From: Pseudomonas sp. MYb327
GTDB taxonomy: Bacteria; Pseudomonadota; Gammaproteobacteria; Pseudomonadales; Pseudomonadaceae
NCBI RefSeq assembly: GCF_040438925.1
Contig: NZ_CP159258.1
Span: 4,354,001-4,418,000 of the forward strand
Direction of reading: 5' to 3'
Length of the DNA: 64,000 nucleotides
Shown: piece after piece, positions 25,246 to 34,650 of the stretch
Position numbering within the stretch: position 1 is the first letter of the stretch
Layout of the letters: each line of letters opens with the position of its first letter
Program-made: the position numbers and the translations under genes
Notes under the pieces: generated by a model
The model's input: only the letters and a program-made list of their open reading frames with translations
Databases searched by the model: none
What the model was told of the DNA's origin: nothing

Positions 25246-26241
25246 TTGAAACTCAGTGATATAGCCCAGTTGGCCGGTGTGTCCGTTACCACCGCCAGCT
25301 ACGTCATCAATGGCAAGGCCGAACAGCAACGCATCAGCAGCGCCACCGTCGAGCGTGTGCGTGCGGTGGTCGATCTTCATGGCTTTACGCCTAACCCTCA
25401 GGCGGCCGGACTGCGCAGTCGGCACACCCGCACGCTGGGGTTCATTCTGCCGGATCTGGAAAACCCCAGTTACGCGCGAATCGCCAAACTGCTGGAACAA
25501 GGCGCGCGCGCTCGCGGCTATCAGTTGCTGATCGCCAGCTCCGACGATGCACCGGACAGCGAACGGCAATTGCTGCAACTGTTCCGCGCCCGGCGCTGTG
25601 ATGCGCTGATTGTCGCCAGTTGCCTTCCGCCCGGCGACGACAGTTATCTCCAATTGCAGGCCAAGGGCATTCCGATCATCGCCATCGACCGGGTCATGGC
25701 GCCCGAGCATTTCTGCTCGGTCATCAGCGACGATCGCGAAGCCAGTCTGCAACTGACGCGCAGCCTGCTCGACCCATTGCCCAAGCAGATCGCCCTGATT
25801 GGCGCCCGCCCCGAGCTGAGCATCAGCCAGGAACGGGCCGCCGGGTTCAAAGAGGCCCTGGCCGGTTTCAACGGCGAAGTGCTGGTCGAGCACGGTGAGG
25901 CGTTCAGCCGCGAGTGCGGCAAGCAGCTGATGGAAGAAATGCTACAGCGCCTGGGGCATTTGCCGGATGCACTGGTGACCACTTCCTACGTGTTGCTACA
26001 GGGCGTGTTCGATGCCTTGCACGACTACCCGCTGAAATCCCGACCGCTGCGCCTCGGCACTTTCGGAGACACCCAACTGCTCGACTTCCTGCCACTGCCG
26101 GTCAACGCCATGGCTCAACAACACCAGCTGATTGCCGATAAAGCCCTGGCCCTGGCACTGGCTGCCATCGAGCAATCCGATTATCAACCCGGCGTGCAGG
26201 CCATCGCCCGTACTTTCAAGCAGCGTATTCGCCAGGACTGA
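25246..26241 (+). CDS. fruR: Fructose operon regulator FruR/Cra, LacI family
   Basis: This 331-residue transcription factor has a LacI-type helix-turn-helix at residues 1-55 (MKLSDIAQLAGVSVTTASYV, then hinge NPQAAGLRSRHT) followed by a periplasmic-binding-like effector domain (about 60-325). It starts at TTG with AAGGA upstream. It is divergent from fruBKA, whose promoter holds a matching operator, so local repression is expected. In pseudomonads Cra acts mainly on this operon, rather than as the global regulator seen in E. coli. The stop is 3 bases before the tatD start. Confidence 0.93.
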   Translation: MKLSDIAQLAGVSVTTASYVINGKAEQQRISSATVERVRAVVDLHGFTPNPQAAGLRSRHTRTLGFILPDLENPSYARIAKLLEQGARARGYQLLIASSDDAPDSERQLLQLFRARRCDALIVASCLPPGDDSYLQLQAKGIPIIAIDRVMAPEHFCSVISDDREASLQLTRSLLDPLPKQIALIGARPELSISQERAAGFKEALAGFNGEVLVEHGEAFSRECGKQLMEEMLQRLGHLPDALVTTSYVLLQGVFDALHDYPLKSRPLRLGTFGDTQLLDFLPLPVNAMAQQHQLIADKALALALAAIEQSDYQPGVQAIARTFKQRIRQD

Positions 26242-26244
26242 ACC

Positions 26245-27021
26245 GTGGAGTTGATCGACACCCACACTCACCTCGACTTTCCCGACTTTGACGACGATCG
26301 TCAGGCACTGATGGCCGAAAGCCGTGCCCTCGGGGTGCGGCGAATGGTGGTGTTGGGGGTTTATCAAGGCAACTGGCAGCGTGTCTGGGACCTGGTGCAA
26401 AGCGATCCCGACCTGCATGCAGCCTTCGGTTTGCACCCGGTGTACCTGGACGATCACCGCCCGGAAGATTTAACCGAACTCGCTGATTGGTTGAGCCGCT
26501 GGGCCGGTCACCGACAGTTGTGCGCGGTGGGCGAGATTGGTCTGGATTACTTTATCGAAACTCTCGATCGCGACCGCCAACAAGCGTTGTTCGACGCCCA
26601 ACTGCAACTGGCGGCAAATTTCAACTTACCGGCGTTGATCCATGTACGGCGCAGTCATGCGGCGGTGATTGCCACGCTCAAACGCTTCAAGTTGAAACGT
26701 GCCGGCATCATCCACGCGTTCGCTGGCAGCAGGGAAGAAGCCCGCGAGTACATCAAGCTCGGATTCAAACTCGGCCTTGGCGGCGCGGCGACCTGGCCAC
26801 AAGCGTTGCGCATGCACCGCGTCCTCGCCGAGCTGCCGCTGGAATCGGTAGTGCTGGAAACCGACGCACCGGACATGGCGCCCGCCATGTTCCCCGGCCA
26901 ACGCAACAGCCCTGCCCACCTGCCGGCAATCTGCGCGGCACTGGCTGAAATCATGGCGATCAGCCCCGAGCAACTGGCCGCCGCCAGCACCGCCAATGCC
27001 TGTCAGCTGTTCAACTGGTAA
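26245..27021 (+). CDS. TatD-family metal-dependent hydrolase (DNase)
   Basis: This 258-residue cytosolic TIM-barrel hydrolase of the TatD/YcfH/YjjV group has metal-binding DTHTHLDF (His6, His8), the conserved GEIGLDYF, a His in ALIHVRRSH, GIIHAFAGSREEA, and VVLETDAPDM near the C-terminus. Family members have 3'-5' nuclease activity, but the cellular substrate varies. It starts at GTG only 3 bases after the fruR stop, so the two are probably translated together. The functional link with fructose regulation is unclear. YjjV is the nearest E. coli relative by overall feel, but I cannot fix the paralogue. Confidence 0.88.
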   Translation: MELIDTHTHLDFPDFDDDRQALMAESRALGVRRMVVLGVYQGNWQRVWDLVQSDPDLHAAFGLHPVYLDDHRPEDLTELADWLSRWAGHRQLCAVGEIGLDYFIETLDRDRQQALFDAQLQLAANFNLPALIHVRRSHAAVIATLKRFKLKRAGIIHAFAGSREEAREYIKLGFKLGLGGAATWPQALRMHRVLAELPLESVVLETDAPDMAPAMFPGQRNSPAHLPAICAALAEIMAISPEQLAAASTANACQLFNW

Positions 27022-27039
27022 CAGACAACCCAAAAAAAC

Positions 27040-27142
27040 TGTAGGAGCGAGCCTGCTCGCGATGATCCAGAGAACGACGCGGGGGGTGTCAGGTTACCCG
27101 CGCCATCGCTGACGACCATCGCGAGCAGGCTCGCTCCTACAG
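27040..27142. repeat. REPIN (inverted REP pair)
   Basis: TGTAGGAGCGAGCCTGCTCG and its complement ending GGCTCGCTCCTACAG enclose a spacer of about 60 bases. It lies between convergent tatD and the chemoreceptor gene. Confidence 0.88.
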
Positions 27143-27159
27143 GATCACCGCGTGTTTGT

Positions 27160-29190
27160 TTAAACGCGGAACGCGCTGATCAGCTGTTTGAGTTCCACCA
27201 CCTGAGCCGACAACGCGCGGCTGGCGTCCTCGGTCTGGTGCGCACCTTCGGCGGTGCGCTCACCCGCGCGGTTGATCTCGACGATGTTCTGATCGATGTC
27301 GTGGGCCACGGCGGTTTGCTGCTCCACGGCGGCGGCGATCTGTTGGTTCTGATCGACGATCATGCCCACGGCGCCGAGGATGTTCTCCAACGCCAACTGG
27401 ACTTTTTCCGACTGCCCAACCGTGCCATTTGCCATTTCATGGCTGACACCCATCGCCTTCACCGCCGCGCCGACACCGCCGTGGAGCTTGGCGATCATCT
27501 GCTCGATTTCTTCGGTTGATTGCTGAGTGCGTTTGGCCAGCGTCCGGACCTCGTCCGCCACCACCGCAAAACCACGTCCTTGCTCACCGGCGCGAGCCGC
27601 TTCGATCGCGGCGTTGAGTGCCAACAGGTTGGTTTGTTCGGCGATGCTCTTGATCACTTCCAGCACGCGGCTGATGGATTGGCTGTCGCTAGCCAGTTGA
27701 TTGATGACCAGCACTGATTGATCGATCTCGTTGGCCAGTGCCGCGATGCTGCCCTGCTGGGATTGCACCAGCCCGCGACCGCTGACGGTCTCGTCGTTGA
27801 CACTGTGGGCGCTGCTGACCGCCGCGGCGGCACTGCGCGCCACTTCCAGGGAGGTGGCCGACATCTGGTTCATCGCCGTGGCGACCTGCTCAATCTGCGT
27901 GCGTTGTCCGGCCACTGCCTGGTTGCTTTGCGCAGAAACGTGCTCCACTTGCCCGGCCTGGCGCTCGACCTCGCTGACGGTATGTCCCACGCGCTCGATC
28001 AGGTCATGGATTTTCTTCACGGTGCCGTTGAACACTTCGCCCAACTCGCCCAACTCATCGCGGCTGTTAGCACTGAAGGTCACGGTCATGTCGCCGGCCG
28101 CCACTTTGTCCATCACACCGCCAAGACGTTTGAGGGTGGTGCGGGTCGAGGCGTAGAAGCCGCCGTAGAGATAAAAGATCAACACAAATACCACCGACAG
28201 CGCCACGGCCTGCAAGACCATGTGCGTGCGGTTCTGCTCCAGACGCTGCTGCAACTGAGTGCCGAGAAACTTCAGGGTGGCTTCGTTGAGTTGGTAGGTC
28301 TGGTCCATCAGGCCCGTGACCTGATCGTAAAAGCCCTGCCACGGCCTATCGAGGGTATCGGCCATCACTACTTGTTCTTCGAACAGTTCACTGGCCTTCT
28401 TCAACGAAGCGCGGCTGCTATCAGCCTTGGCGGCGAGGGTTTCCCGCGCGGCAGAACTGGAGCCCAACGCATCCTGCAGTTTCACCCCGTATTCGCCCTG
28501 CAGCTTTTCAATCTGCGCCAACAACTCATCGAAACGCGTGCTCGATGATGAATTGAGAAAGCCCTGCCCCAGCGAAAAAGAACCCATCGCTCGTCCTTCG
28601 CCCAGCAACTGAGTGACCGGCGGGGTGACATTGGTGATGAGTTCGCTCAACTGGCGCATGTCGCTTTGGGTATCGCGGCTGAGGCCGGCCTGACTGGCGA
28701 TGATTTGACTGAACACCTGCGCGCTGCCAAGCAACTTGCCGATCATTCCGCTTTTGCTTTGCAGGGAGCTTTCGGTTTGCTGGGCCTTGAAGGCGGCGAT
28801 CATTTCATCGCGCTTGGCATCAAAAACCGCGATCTGTTCCGGGTCTGAACTCATCGCCGTCAACCCTTGCATGCGACTGAGCACACTTTGCCCCAAGGTA
28901 TTGATCTGCGACTCGACATTCCCGGCCTTGCCGGATTGACCGAGGGTGACGTTGATTTGCACGAGGTTGTTCAGGGTTTCCAGGTCGCGTCGTAACGTCA
29001 GGCTGCTGCCCAACAGGTCCAGGCTTTGGAGTTCAACCCGGGTGCCCTGGAATTCGCGATAGGAATCACGCACCAGATAGAAGTTGGTCACCAGCATCGG
29101 CACCAGGAACAACACGCTGATCAGGCTGAACTTCATGCCGAAGCTCAGGCGATTCATCAGTGCGACGGCGGGATAGAGCAAGCTCTTCAC
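27160..29190 (-). CDS. Methyl-accepting chemotaxis protein (PA4520-like)
   Basis: This 676-residue inner-membrane chemoreceptor has TM1 at about residues 20-40, a long all-helical periplasmic ligand-binding domain (about 41-320, four-helix-bundle type by composition), TM2 at about 320-345, a HAMP segment and a cytoplasmic MA signalling domain (about 400-676). The CheA/CheW-binding hairpin tip is intact ([20 protein letters not shown]). The ligand cannot be read from the sequence. It is next to ampE-ampD in the same order as PA4520-PA4522. The start is ATG with GGAGA about 7 bases upstream. Confidence 0.92.
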   Translation of the reverse strand: MKSLLYPAVALMNRLSFGMKFSLISVLFLVPMLVTNFYLVRDSYREFQGTRVELQSLDLLGSSLTLRRDLETLNNLVQINVTLGQSGKAGNVESQINTLGQSVLSRMQGLTAMSSDPEQIAVFDAKRDEMIAAFKAQQTESSLQSKSGMIGKLLGSAQVFSQIIASQAGLSRDTQSDMRQLSELITNVTPPVTQLLGEGRAMGSFSLGQGFLNSSSSTRFDELLAQIEKLQGEYGVKLQDALGSSSAARETLAAKADSSRASLKKASELFEEQVVMADTLDRPWQGFYDQVTGLMDQTYQLNEATLKFLGTQLQQRLEQNRTHMVLQAVALSVVFVLIFYLYGGFYASTRTTLKRLGGVMDKVAAGDMTVTFSANSRDELGELGEVFNGTVKKIHDLIERVGHTVSEVERQAGQVEHVSAQSNQAVAGQRTQIEQVATAMNQMSATSLEVARSAAAAVSSAHSVNDETVSGRGLVQSQQGSIAALANEIDQSVLVINQLASDSQSISRVLEVIKSIAEQTNLLALNAAIEAARAGEQGRGFAVVADEVRTLAKRTQQSTEEIEQMIAKLHGGVGAAVKAMGVSHEMANGTVGQSEKVQLALENILGAVGMIVDQNQQIAAAVEQQTAVAHDIDQNIVEINRAGERTAEGAHQTEDASRALSAQVVELKQLISAFRV

Positions 29191-29317
29191 TGGAAGTCTC
29201 CCTTGGATTTCTTATTTTTATTGGCAGGCGCAGACCGACAGCAGATAGCCACTATTGGGCGCTGCCCCTGTATAGCTTAAATCGGCAGGATGTTTTGTAA
29301 CTTAAGGTTAACAAGAT

Positions 29318-29334
29318 GGGCGGCTTCGCCGCCC
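29318..29334 (-). terminator. Hairpin after ampE, possible terminator
   Basis: GGGCGGC and GCCGCCC form a 7-bp stem with a TTC/GAA loop. On the minus strand it is followed by ATCTTGTTAA, which is T-rich but not a full run. It lies 52 bases beyond the ampE stop, upstream of the chemoreceptor gene. Confidence 0.45.
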
Positions 29335-29359
29335 GACGGGAGCAAGCTCCCTCGCCACA
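29335..29359. repeat. REP half-site
   Basis: GGGAGCAAGCTCCC followed by TCGCCACA is the core of the same REP type seen at 5997-6024, here without its partner arm. Confidence 0.55.
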
Positions 29360-29385
29360 AAGCATTGCACTTCAGACTTTCGTGT

Positions 29386-30222
29386 TTATGGCATCACGGT
29401 CCACAACGCGAAACCCGCATACCAGAGCACTGCCGCCCGCAGCAGCAACTCCCAGATCCGGTCAAGATTGTTGATGCCCTCAGGCCCGACGACCGGGGCC
29501 GGAATTTCACCGGCCACCAGTCCGGCCTTCTCGATCAATTGAGCCGCGCTGATGTTCCAGTTCAACAATTCGTGCAACATCACCCGGCTGACCGCGACAA
29601 AATTGCCCACCAGAGCAAAACTGGCCGCCAGCAAACGCACCGGTAGCCAATCGAACGCATGCCGTAATTGTCCGGCGCGCTCGACCACAGTCGGGTTTTG
29701 CGAGTGTTCTTCGGCCAGGGCCAGCAGTCGATAGGCCAACGCCGCGACCGGTCCCAACAGGAAGTACCAGAAAATCACCGCAAAAAAGCTCTGGTATGCC
29801 TCCCATAACAGATGCCCTTCGACCCTTTCCAGCAGTTGCTCGCCACTGTCGGCGCAGATGTCGAGGTCACGTTTGGCGACATGGGCCGCAGCTTGCAGGT
29901 CTTCCCGTCGCCAGGCATCGCGAAAAGGCCCGAGACCGCCCAGCAGGTCGCCGCGCCCGAGGCTGTAAATCACCACCAGCAGGTGCACCGGCAACGCCAA
30001 TAAACCGTAAGCCACCGGCTCCAGGACCACCAACAGCAACCCCAGCAGTGCAACCGGCAACAACACCAGCACGACCAGCACCAGCCACGGACGTTTCGTC
30101 AGTCGCGGGCTGGATTCAAGTTTGTGCAACTCACGCACCCAACCGCCATCACGTTGAACCTGGTGGCGCAGGGCCGAGAATTTCTCGATCCACACCGCCA
30201 ACAGCAACACCAGAAAACTCAT
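29386..30222 (-). CDS. ampE: AmpE, inner-membrane sensory protein of the beta-lactamase regulon
   Basis: This 278-residue integral membrane protein of the AmpE/CobD-like family starts MSFLVLLLAVWIEKFSALRHQVQRDG. Hydrophobic segments are at about residues 1-12, 45-80, 145-170 and near the C-terminus (about 255-275). AmpE is co-transcribed with AmpD and has been linked to regulation of AmpC beta-lactamase induction, although its molecular role remains unclear. The start overlaps the ampD stop by 4 bases (ATGA). Confidence 0.93.
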   Translation of the reverse strand: MSFLVLLLAVWIEKFSALRHQVQRDGGWVRELHKLESSPRLTKRPWLVLVVLVLLPVALLGLLLVVLEPVAYGLLALPVHLLVVIYSLGRGDLLGGLGPFRDAWRREDLQAAAHVAKRDLDICADSGEQLLERVEGHLLWEAYQSFFAVIFWYFLLGPVAALAYRLLALAEEHSQNPTVVERAGQLRHAFDWLPVRLLAASFALVGNFVAVSRVMLHELLNWNISAAQLIEKAGLVAGEIPAPVVGPEGINNLDRIWELLLRAAVLWYAGFALWTVMP

Positions 30223-30794
30223 TGTTGATCCTCTTTTCCCAAAGCGGCTTGTTCCAGAGCCGCGCGATAGCGTACCCAGTCGAACGCAGGTCCCGGATCC
30301 GTCTTGCGCCCGGGCGCGATGTCGCTATGCCCGCAGATGCGTTGCGCGGTGATGGCCGGGAAGGTGTTTTGCAGCTGCCGGGTCAACGCCGTCAATGCGT
30401 CATATTGAGCATCGGTGAACGGCAGATCATCCGTGCCTTCCAGCTCGATGCCCACGGAAAAATCGTTACAGGTTTCCCGTCCCTCGAAAATCGAAACGCC
30501 GGCGTGCCAGGCACGCTCCAGGCAAGAGACAAACTGGGTGACGGTGCCGTCTCGCTCAATCAGAAAATGCGCGGACACCCGCAGATCGGCAATCCCCTCA
30601 AAGTACGGGTGCTCCGTGACATCCAGGCGATTCTGAAAAAACTCCTGCACCTTGCCCGTGGCGAACTGCGCCGGAGGCAGGCTGATGTTGTGGATCACCA
30701 GCAGGGAAATTTCGCCCGTGGGGCGCGCATTGAAGTTGGGCGAGGGGCATAAATGCACGTCCTGACACCAACCACTTGCGGGATCCAACTGCAT
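30219..30794 (-). CDS. ampD: 1,6-anhydro-N-acetylmuramyl-L-alanine amidase AmpD
   Basis: This 191-residue cytosolic zinc amidase cleaves the peptide from 1,6-anhydroMurNAc muropeptides during murein recycling. By removing the AmpR inducer it keeps AmpC beta-lactamase low. The zinc ligands appear as His35 (LLVIHNIS), His156 (ICGHSDIAP) and Asp166 (RKTDPG). The catalytic Glu is in IELEGTDD. I chose the ATG at 30794, which has AAGGA 6 bases upstream and gives the family length; an open frame continues 25 codons further but those are not conserved in character. It is coupled to ampE. Confidence 0.95.
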   Translation of the reverse strand: MQLDPASGWCQDVHLCPSPNFNARPTGEISLLVIHNISLPPAQFATGKVQEFFQNRLDVTEHPYFEGIADLRVSAHFLIERDGTVTQFVSCLERAWHAGVSIFEGRETCNDFSVGIELEGTDDLPFTDAQYDALTALTRQLQNTFPAITAQRICGHSDIAPGRKTDPGPAFDWVRYRAALEQAALGKEDQQ

Positions 30795-30858
30795 ACAATT
30801 TCCTTCAACGACGACTGTGTTGGTGCCCAGTATGCCGCGATAGACCCTCGGCACGCGA

Positions 30859-32805
30859 TCACTTGCCAAGATTGAGGCGCTGCAGGTTGCCGGTAGCGAA
30901 CTCCAGAGCCCGGTCCATCAATAAGCTGCTGTCCAGAACATGTACGGCGTCATGTCTGAACTCGAGGGCCAGATTCGTACCGCTGCGCTCCATCACCTTC
31001 ATGCCAGTGCGGTTGACGAAAATGTACTGGTCGCAAGCTTCGTTGATCGCCGCCAGTTTGCAGCGCAGAGGTTTTTTCGTGTCTTGCTGGAACTCAACCC
31101 AGTGACCAATGCGCAGTTGCTCGACTTGGAGCAAACCCGCGTCGTTCGGCGGTAAACGTGCCGAGATCGCGCCTGCCCGGCCTTCATCGGCGCTCGGCAA
31201 AACGAACTCTTCCAGCACTTCGATCATGACCGGCGCTCCCGCAATCGGTGTCGCTGGGTCGCGGTGCTCAAACAGTTGCACGTGCAAGCCTGCCAACTCG
31301 CTGAAAAACCCGGCCGTGGCGAACGGGTCGCACGCCGAACCGCTCAATCCCTCGCGCAACGCCTTGAGCAAGCCCGGCAGCAGCGCCAATAGGTGCGGAC
31401 GTGCTTCGGGTTCGTCATGTCGTTGCACGCTCCAGACCAACTGTTCCATCGTCTGCACAGCGGCATGCCATTGCGTCGACTGGTCACCGTGCTTGAGCCA
31501 AACCAGCAGCAACACTTGGCTCCAGGCCTGCTGGACAAACAGCACCACACCCTGCGGCAGGACTTTACCCAGCAGCGCCTGATTCAACGCCTGCTCGACG
31601 CGCTGGCGGGCGAGTACAGTTCTGGCACGACCTTCTTCAGCATCGCGGATACGCTGCTCCAGCAATTCGCAGCGACGACGTTCATCACTGGTGAATGCGA
31701 GGAAATTGGCCAACGATTCGGAAAATATCGCCGGATCATCAACAAAATCGCTCGAGAGGCGCTGCATCAACTGTTCAACGCACAGGTAAAGACTGTCGCG
31801 CTGAGGGTCATCACCCTGACTCCAGCCCAAAGTCGCATTGGCGATCTCATTCAGCAGACGCCGTGCGGGATGGCTGCTGCGACTGAAAAAGCTTTTGTCG
31901 AGCATCGCCACTTTCACCAGTGGAATCTGTAGCTGGCCGATCAATGGCTTGAAAGAATCCGGCAAAGTGCGGTCATCGAGAAAGTAGTCGAAAAGCATGG
32001 CGATCAGGTTGATCACGTCTTCATCAGCCACGTCGACCGCCGGCACCTGCGCGTGACGTTGCGCTTGCGAAGGCACAACGGCAGCGTCATCCGCGATCTG
32101 GCGCATCGGCGCGGACGTGAGACCAGACAGCACTCCGGTGGCGATCAGCAATTGGTTGGCGTCGCTGTAGAGTCGAAAAACATCGCCGAGCACGTAACGC
32201 TCGAACAGTTTGAGAATGATCAGCTTGACCTTGATCTCTACTCCCAGCTCGCGCCCGGCCTGCAAGAAAAACGCGCAGAGCAACGTCGGTCCCATGGGGT
32301 TGTGCTGCTCCATCAGCGATCGGCCCAGCAGCGTACTGAGGCGTGCGGTGAGTTGATCGAGCGCGAAACCATCACGGCTCAGCACCTTGTTGACCATCGC
32401 CTCCACCGCTACGGTGCGCTCCAGCTCATCATCGGGCAGCACTTTGCGGGTGTCGAACGGCAATGGCTGAGGCAGAACCGTGTGAGTGGCGCTGTACTGG
32501 GTCAGGCTGACAAACGCTTCAAAGAACTGCTCGAAAAAGACGCGTTCGATACTTTTGCGCTTGAGCCGCAAATCGCGCATGGCTTGAAAGAAAACGTTGT
32601 GCTCGACGTCGGTGCCCGCCCGGTCGGCCATTTCGAAGAGGGTGTCATCGGCGTTATCGAACAGTGCCTGCAAACCCTGCCTGAGCTGCTGGGTGGCCTT
32701 GTCGCGAACCTGAAGCAGAATCACAGGCAGGCGGGCGGGCGGCGCATAAGTTGCCTGGTCGATAGTTACCTTGCGCAAAGGCACTACATTCCCGTCGTTG
32801 TGCAT
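30859..32805 (-). CDS. DUF1631 protein (PA4523-like), unknown function
   Basis: This 648-residue predicted cytoplasmic protein is rich in helices, leucine and glutamine, with no membrane segments. It resembles DUF1631 proteins found beside ampD/nadC in pseudomonads. It begins MHNDGNVVPLRKVTIDQ. I chose the ATG at 32805 because AGGAGG lies 4 bases before it, whereas an upstream start at 32847 has no such site. The C-terminal 120 residues (about GHWVEFQQDTKKPLRCKL) look like a PilZ-like or beta-rich segment, a possible nucleotide- or c-di-GMP-related fold, but the typical RxxxR motif is not obvious. It precedes ampD by 64 bases in the same orientation. Confidence 0.85.
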   Translation of the reverse strand: MHNDGNVVPLRKVTIDQATYAPPARLPVILLQVRDKATQQLRQGLQALFDNADDTLFEMADRAGTDVEHNVFFQAMRDLRLKRKSIERVFFEQFFEAFVSLTQYSATHTVLPQPLPFDTRKVLPDDELERTVAVEAMVNKVLSRDGFALDQLTARLSTLLGRSLMEQHNPMGPTLLCAFFLQAGRELGVEIKVKLIILKLFERYVLGDVFRLYSDANQLLIATGVLSGLTSAPMRQIADDAAVVPSQAQRHAQVPAVDVADEDVINLIAMLFDYFLDDRTLPDSFKPLIGQLQIPLVKVAMLDKSFFSRSSHPARRLLNEIANATLGWSQGDDPQRDSLYLCVEQLMQRLSSDFVDDPAIFSESLANFLAFTSDERRRCELLEQRIRDAEEGRARTVLARQRVEQALNQALLGKVLPQGVVLFVQQAWSQVLLLVWLKHGDQSTQWHAAVQTMEQLVWSVQRHDEPEARPHLLALLPGLLKALREGLSGSACDPFATAGFFSELAGLHVQLFEHRDPATPIAGAPVMIEVLEEFVLPSADEGRAGAISARLPPNDAGLLQVEQLRIGHWVEFQQDTKKPLRCKLAAINEACDQYIFVNRTGMKVMERSGTNLALEFRHDAVHVLDSSLLMDRALEFATGNLQRLNLGK

Positions 32806-32995
32806 TCTGCCTCCTGAAAAAATCATTCTTGAAACCGTCAAAGCCATGACGTCAATTGCGCGGCGAATTATCTGGTAAAACCTGCCTCTGGTGCCAGAAG
32901 ACTCTCTGCACCTTCGTTTGACCCATCCTCACCCCGATCAATTGCAAGAATCGACCAAATGCAGACACCAGAGCGATAGGATCACCTCGGACGCC

Positions 32996-33025
32996 TTGGG
33001 TTGCCCCACACCATGGCCCTATAAT
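32996..33025 (+). promoter_or_regulatory. Promoter of nadC
   Basis: The -10 is a perfect TATAAT (33020-33025). A -35-like TTGGGT (32996-33001) lies 18 bases upstream. The transcript would start about 20 bases before the nadC ATG. Confidence 0.6.
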
Positions 33026-33052
33026 CGGACCACTTTGTTTGTGGAGTCCGTT

Positions 33053-33901
33053 ATGCCGAATCTACGTCTCGCCGATTTGACCGCCGAAATCGAAGCCAAC
33101 GTACGCCGTGCGTTGCTCGAAGACATCGGCAGCGGCGACATCACCGCGCAGCTGATCCCGGCCGAACGCCTGGCCAAAGCCACCATCATCACCCGCGACG
33201 CGGCCGTCATCTGTGGCTCCGCGTGGGTGGATAATGTGTTTCGGCAACTAGACCCGCGGGTTGCGGTGCATTGGCAAGTGGCTGATGGCGAACGGGTCAA
33301 ACCCAACCAGGTGTTGTTCCATCTCGAAGGCCCGGCCCGCTCGCTGCTGACAGGCGAACGCAGCGCGCTGAATTTCCTGCAACTGTTGTCTGGCGTGGCC
33401 ACTCGTGCGCAATATCTGGCGGATTACGTTGCTCAGACTCAAGTGAAGTTGCTCGACACCCGCAAGACCCTGCCGGGGCTGCGTCTGGCGCAGAAATACG
33501 CCGTGACCTGCGGCGGTTGCCACAATCACCGCATCGGTCTGTATGACGCTTTCCTGATCAAGGAAAACCACATCGCCGCCAGTGGCGGTATCCCGCAGGC
33601 CATCGCTGCCGCGCACAAGATCGCACCGGGCAAACCGGTAGAAATTGAAGTGGAAAGTCTGGACGAGCTGAAAGAAGCCCTGGCGGCCGGTGCCGACATC
33701 ATCATGCTGGACGAACTGAGCCTGGATGACATGCGCGAAGCCGTACGCCTGAACAACGGCAAGGCCAAGCTGGAGGCCAGCGGCGGCATTAACGAAAGCA
33801 CGTTGCTGCCGATTGCCGAAACCGGGGTGGATTACATTTCGATTGGTGCGATGACCAAAGATGTGAAGGCTGTGGATCTGTCGATGCGTCTCAGTCTCTG
33901 A
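33053..33901 (+). CDS. nadC: Nicotinate-nucleotide pyrophosphorylase (carboxylating)
   Basis: This 282-residue cytosolic quinolinate phosphoribosyltransferase converts quinolinate and PRPP to nicotinate mononucleotide in de novo NAD synthesis. Signature segments are [14 protein letters not shown] near the N-terminus, [67 protein letters not shown] and IMLDELSL. The ATG at 33053 has GGAG 7 bases upstream and a promoter just before it; open frame upstream of it is not conserved in character. It is divergent from the DUF1631-ampD-ampE group and convergent with the DUF6388 gene. Confidence 0.96.
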   Translation: MPNLRLADLTAEIEANVRRALLEDIGSGDITAQLIPAERLAKATIITRDAAVICGSAWVDNVFRQLDPRVAVHWQVADGERVKPNQVLFHLEGPARSLLTGERSALNFLQLLSGVATRAQYLADYVAQTQVKLLDTRKTLPGLRLAQKYAVTCGGCHNHRIGLYDAFLIKENHIAASGGIPQAIAAAHKIAPGKPVEIEVESLDELKEALAAGADIIMLDELSLDDMREAVRLNNGKAKLEASGGINESTLLPIAETGVDYISIGAMTKDVKAVDLSMRLSL

Positions 33902-33921
33902 CCCGCGACTCAAACCTGAAC

Positions 33922-33984
33922 GAGCCCGGCTTACAGGCGATGGCGATCTCAACGACGCTATCGCCGGCAAGCCGGGCTCCTACA
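33922..33984. repeat. REPIN (inverted REP pair)
   Basis: GAGCCCGGCTTACAGGCGAT and GCCGGCAAGCCGGGCTC form inverted arms around a short spacer. It lies between convergent nadC and the DUF6388 gene. Confidence 0.75.
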
Positions 33985-33996
33985 AGAACTTTACCG

Positions 33997-34302
33997 TCAG
34001 ACCACCAGATTATTCATCTCGCAGTACTCTTCCCACTCGACACCCAACACTTCCGCCGCTTCCTTGTGCAGCACCAGGCGCGCAGCCTCGAATTCTTCCG
34101 GGGTTGAGGTGTATTTGAGCGTCAGTTCCCAAGGTTGCAAGCCCTGGGCTTCTGCCTCATCTTCGAACGCCCACTGAATCTGATCTTTCTGATCATCGGC
34201 CGGCAGGTCCTTGATCTCATCAGCTAGCTGGGGAGAATCCAGCAGATATTTCTTGAGCGCTTCTTCGTGTCTGGCTTCTTGGGACAATTCTTTAACGGTC
34301 AT
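33997..34302 (-). CDS. Small DUF6388-type protein, unknown function
   Basis: This 101-residue cytoplasmic, acidic, helical protein has no signal peptide or cysteine cluster except one Cys near the end (EYCEMNN). It resembles the DUF6388 small proteins of pseudomonads, an assignment from memory. ATG has GAGAACGCC upstream. The gene is a single unit between a REPIN and tRNA-Thr. No function can be given. Confidence 0.7.
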   Translation of the reverse strand: MTVKELSQEARHEEALKKYLLDSPQLADEIKDLPADDQKDQIQWAFEDEAEAQGLQPWELTLKYTSTPEEFEAARLVLHKEAAEVLGVEWEEYCEMNNLVV

Positions 34303-34435
34303 GGCGTTCTCTTTGATCTGGGGAATGGAAGATGGATCTGGATCATCAAGGATCTCTCTGACGCAAAAAACCGATTACAGCCCGGTTTGTCTGGCCTTCA
34401 GAACCATTCGGGATCATCTGAAAACAACGTATCGC

Positions 34436-34511
34436 TGGTGCCCGAGACAGGAGTCGAACCTGCGACCTTCGCGTTACGAGTGCGCTGCTCTACCAACTGA
34501 GCTACACGGGC
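34436..34511 (-). tRNA. tRNA-Thr(CGT)
   Basis: This 76-base gene includes an encoded CCA. The acceptor starts GCCCGTG and pairs with the 3' CTCGGGC, the D-arm is GCTCAGTTGGTAGAGC, the anticodon loop is CTCGTAA (anticodon CGT) and the T-arm GCAGG-TTCGACT-CCTGT is intact. It decodes ACG. The anticodon stem has non-Watson-Crick pairs at both ends (27:43 G-A and 31:39 A-C). Confidence 0.95.
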
Positions 34512-34580
34512 GGTGGGCTAAACCTAGCACTGACCATGGAGTCAGGCAACTTCGCAAAACGCTTCGGTTTAATGCAGACA

Positions 34581-34619
34581 AAAAAATGCCCCACCGTTTT
34601 CACGGCAGGGCATTTTTTA
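34581..34619 (-). terminator. pnp intrinsic terminator
   Basis: TGCCCCACCG and CGGCAGGGCA form a stem with a 6-base loop and small internal mismatch. An A run on one side and a T run on the other make it usable in both directions. It lies 31 bases beyond the pnp stop. Confidence 0.85.
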
Positions 34620-34650
34620 AAACGTTGAAGCGGTCAGGCTTGGCGGGTGA

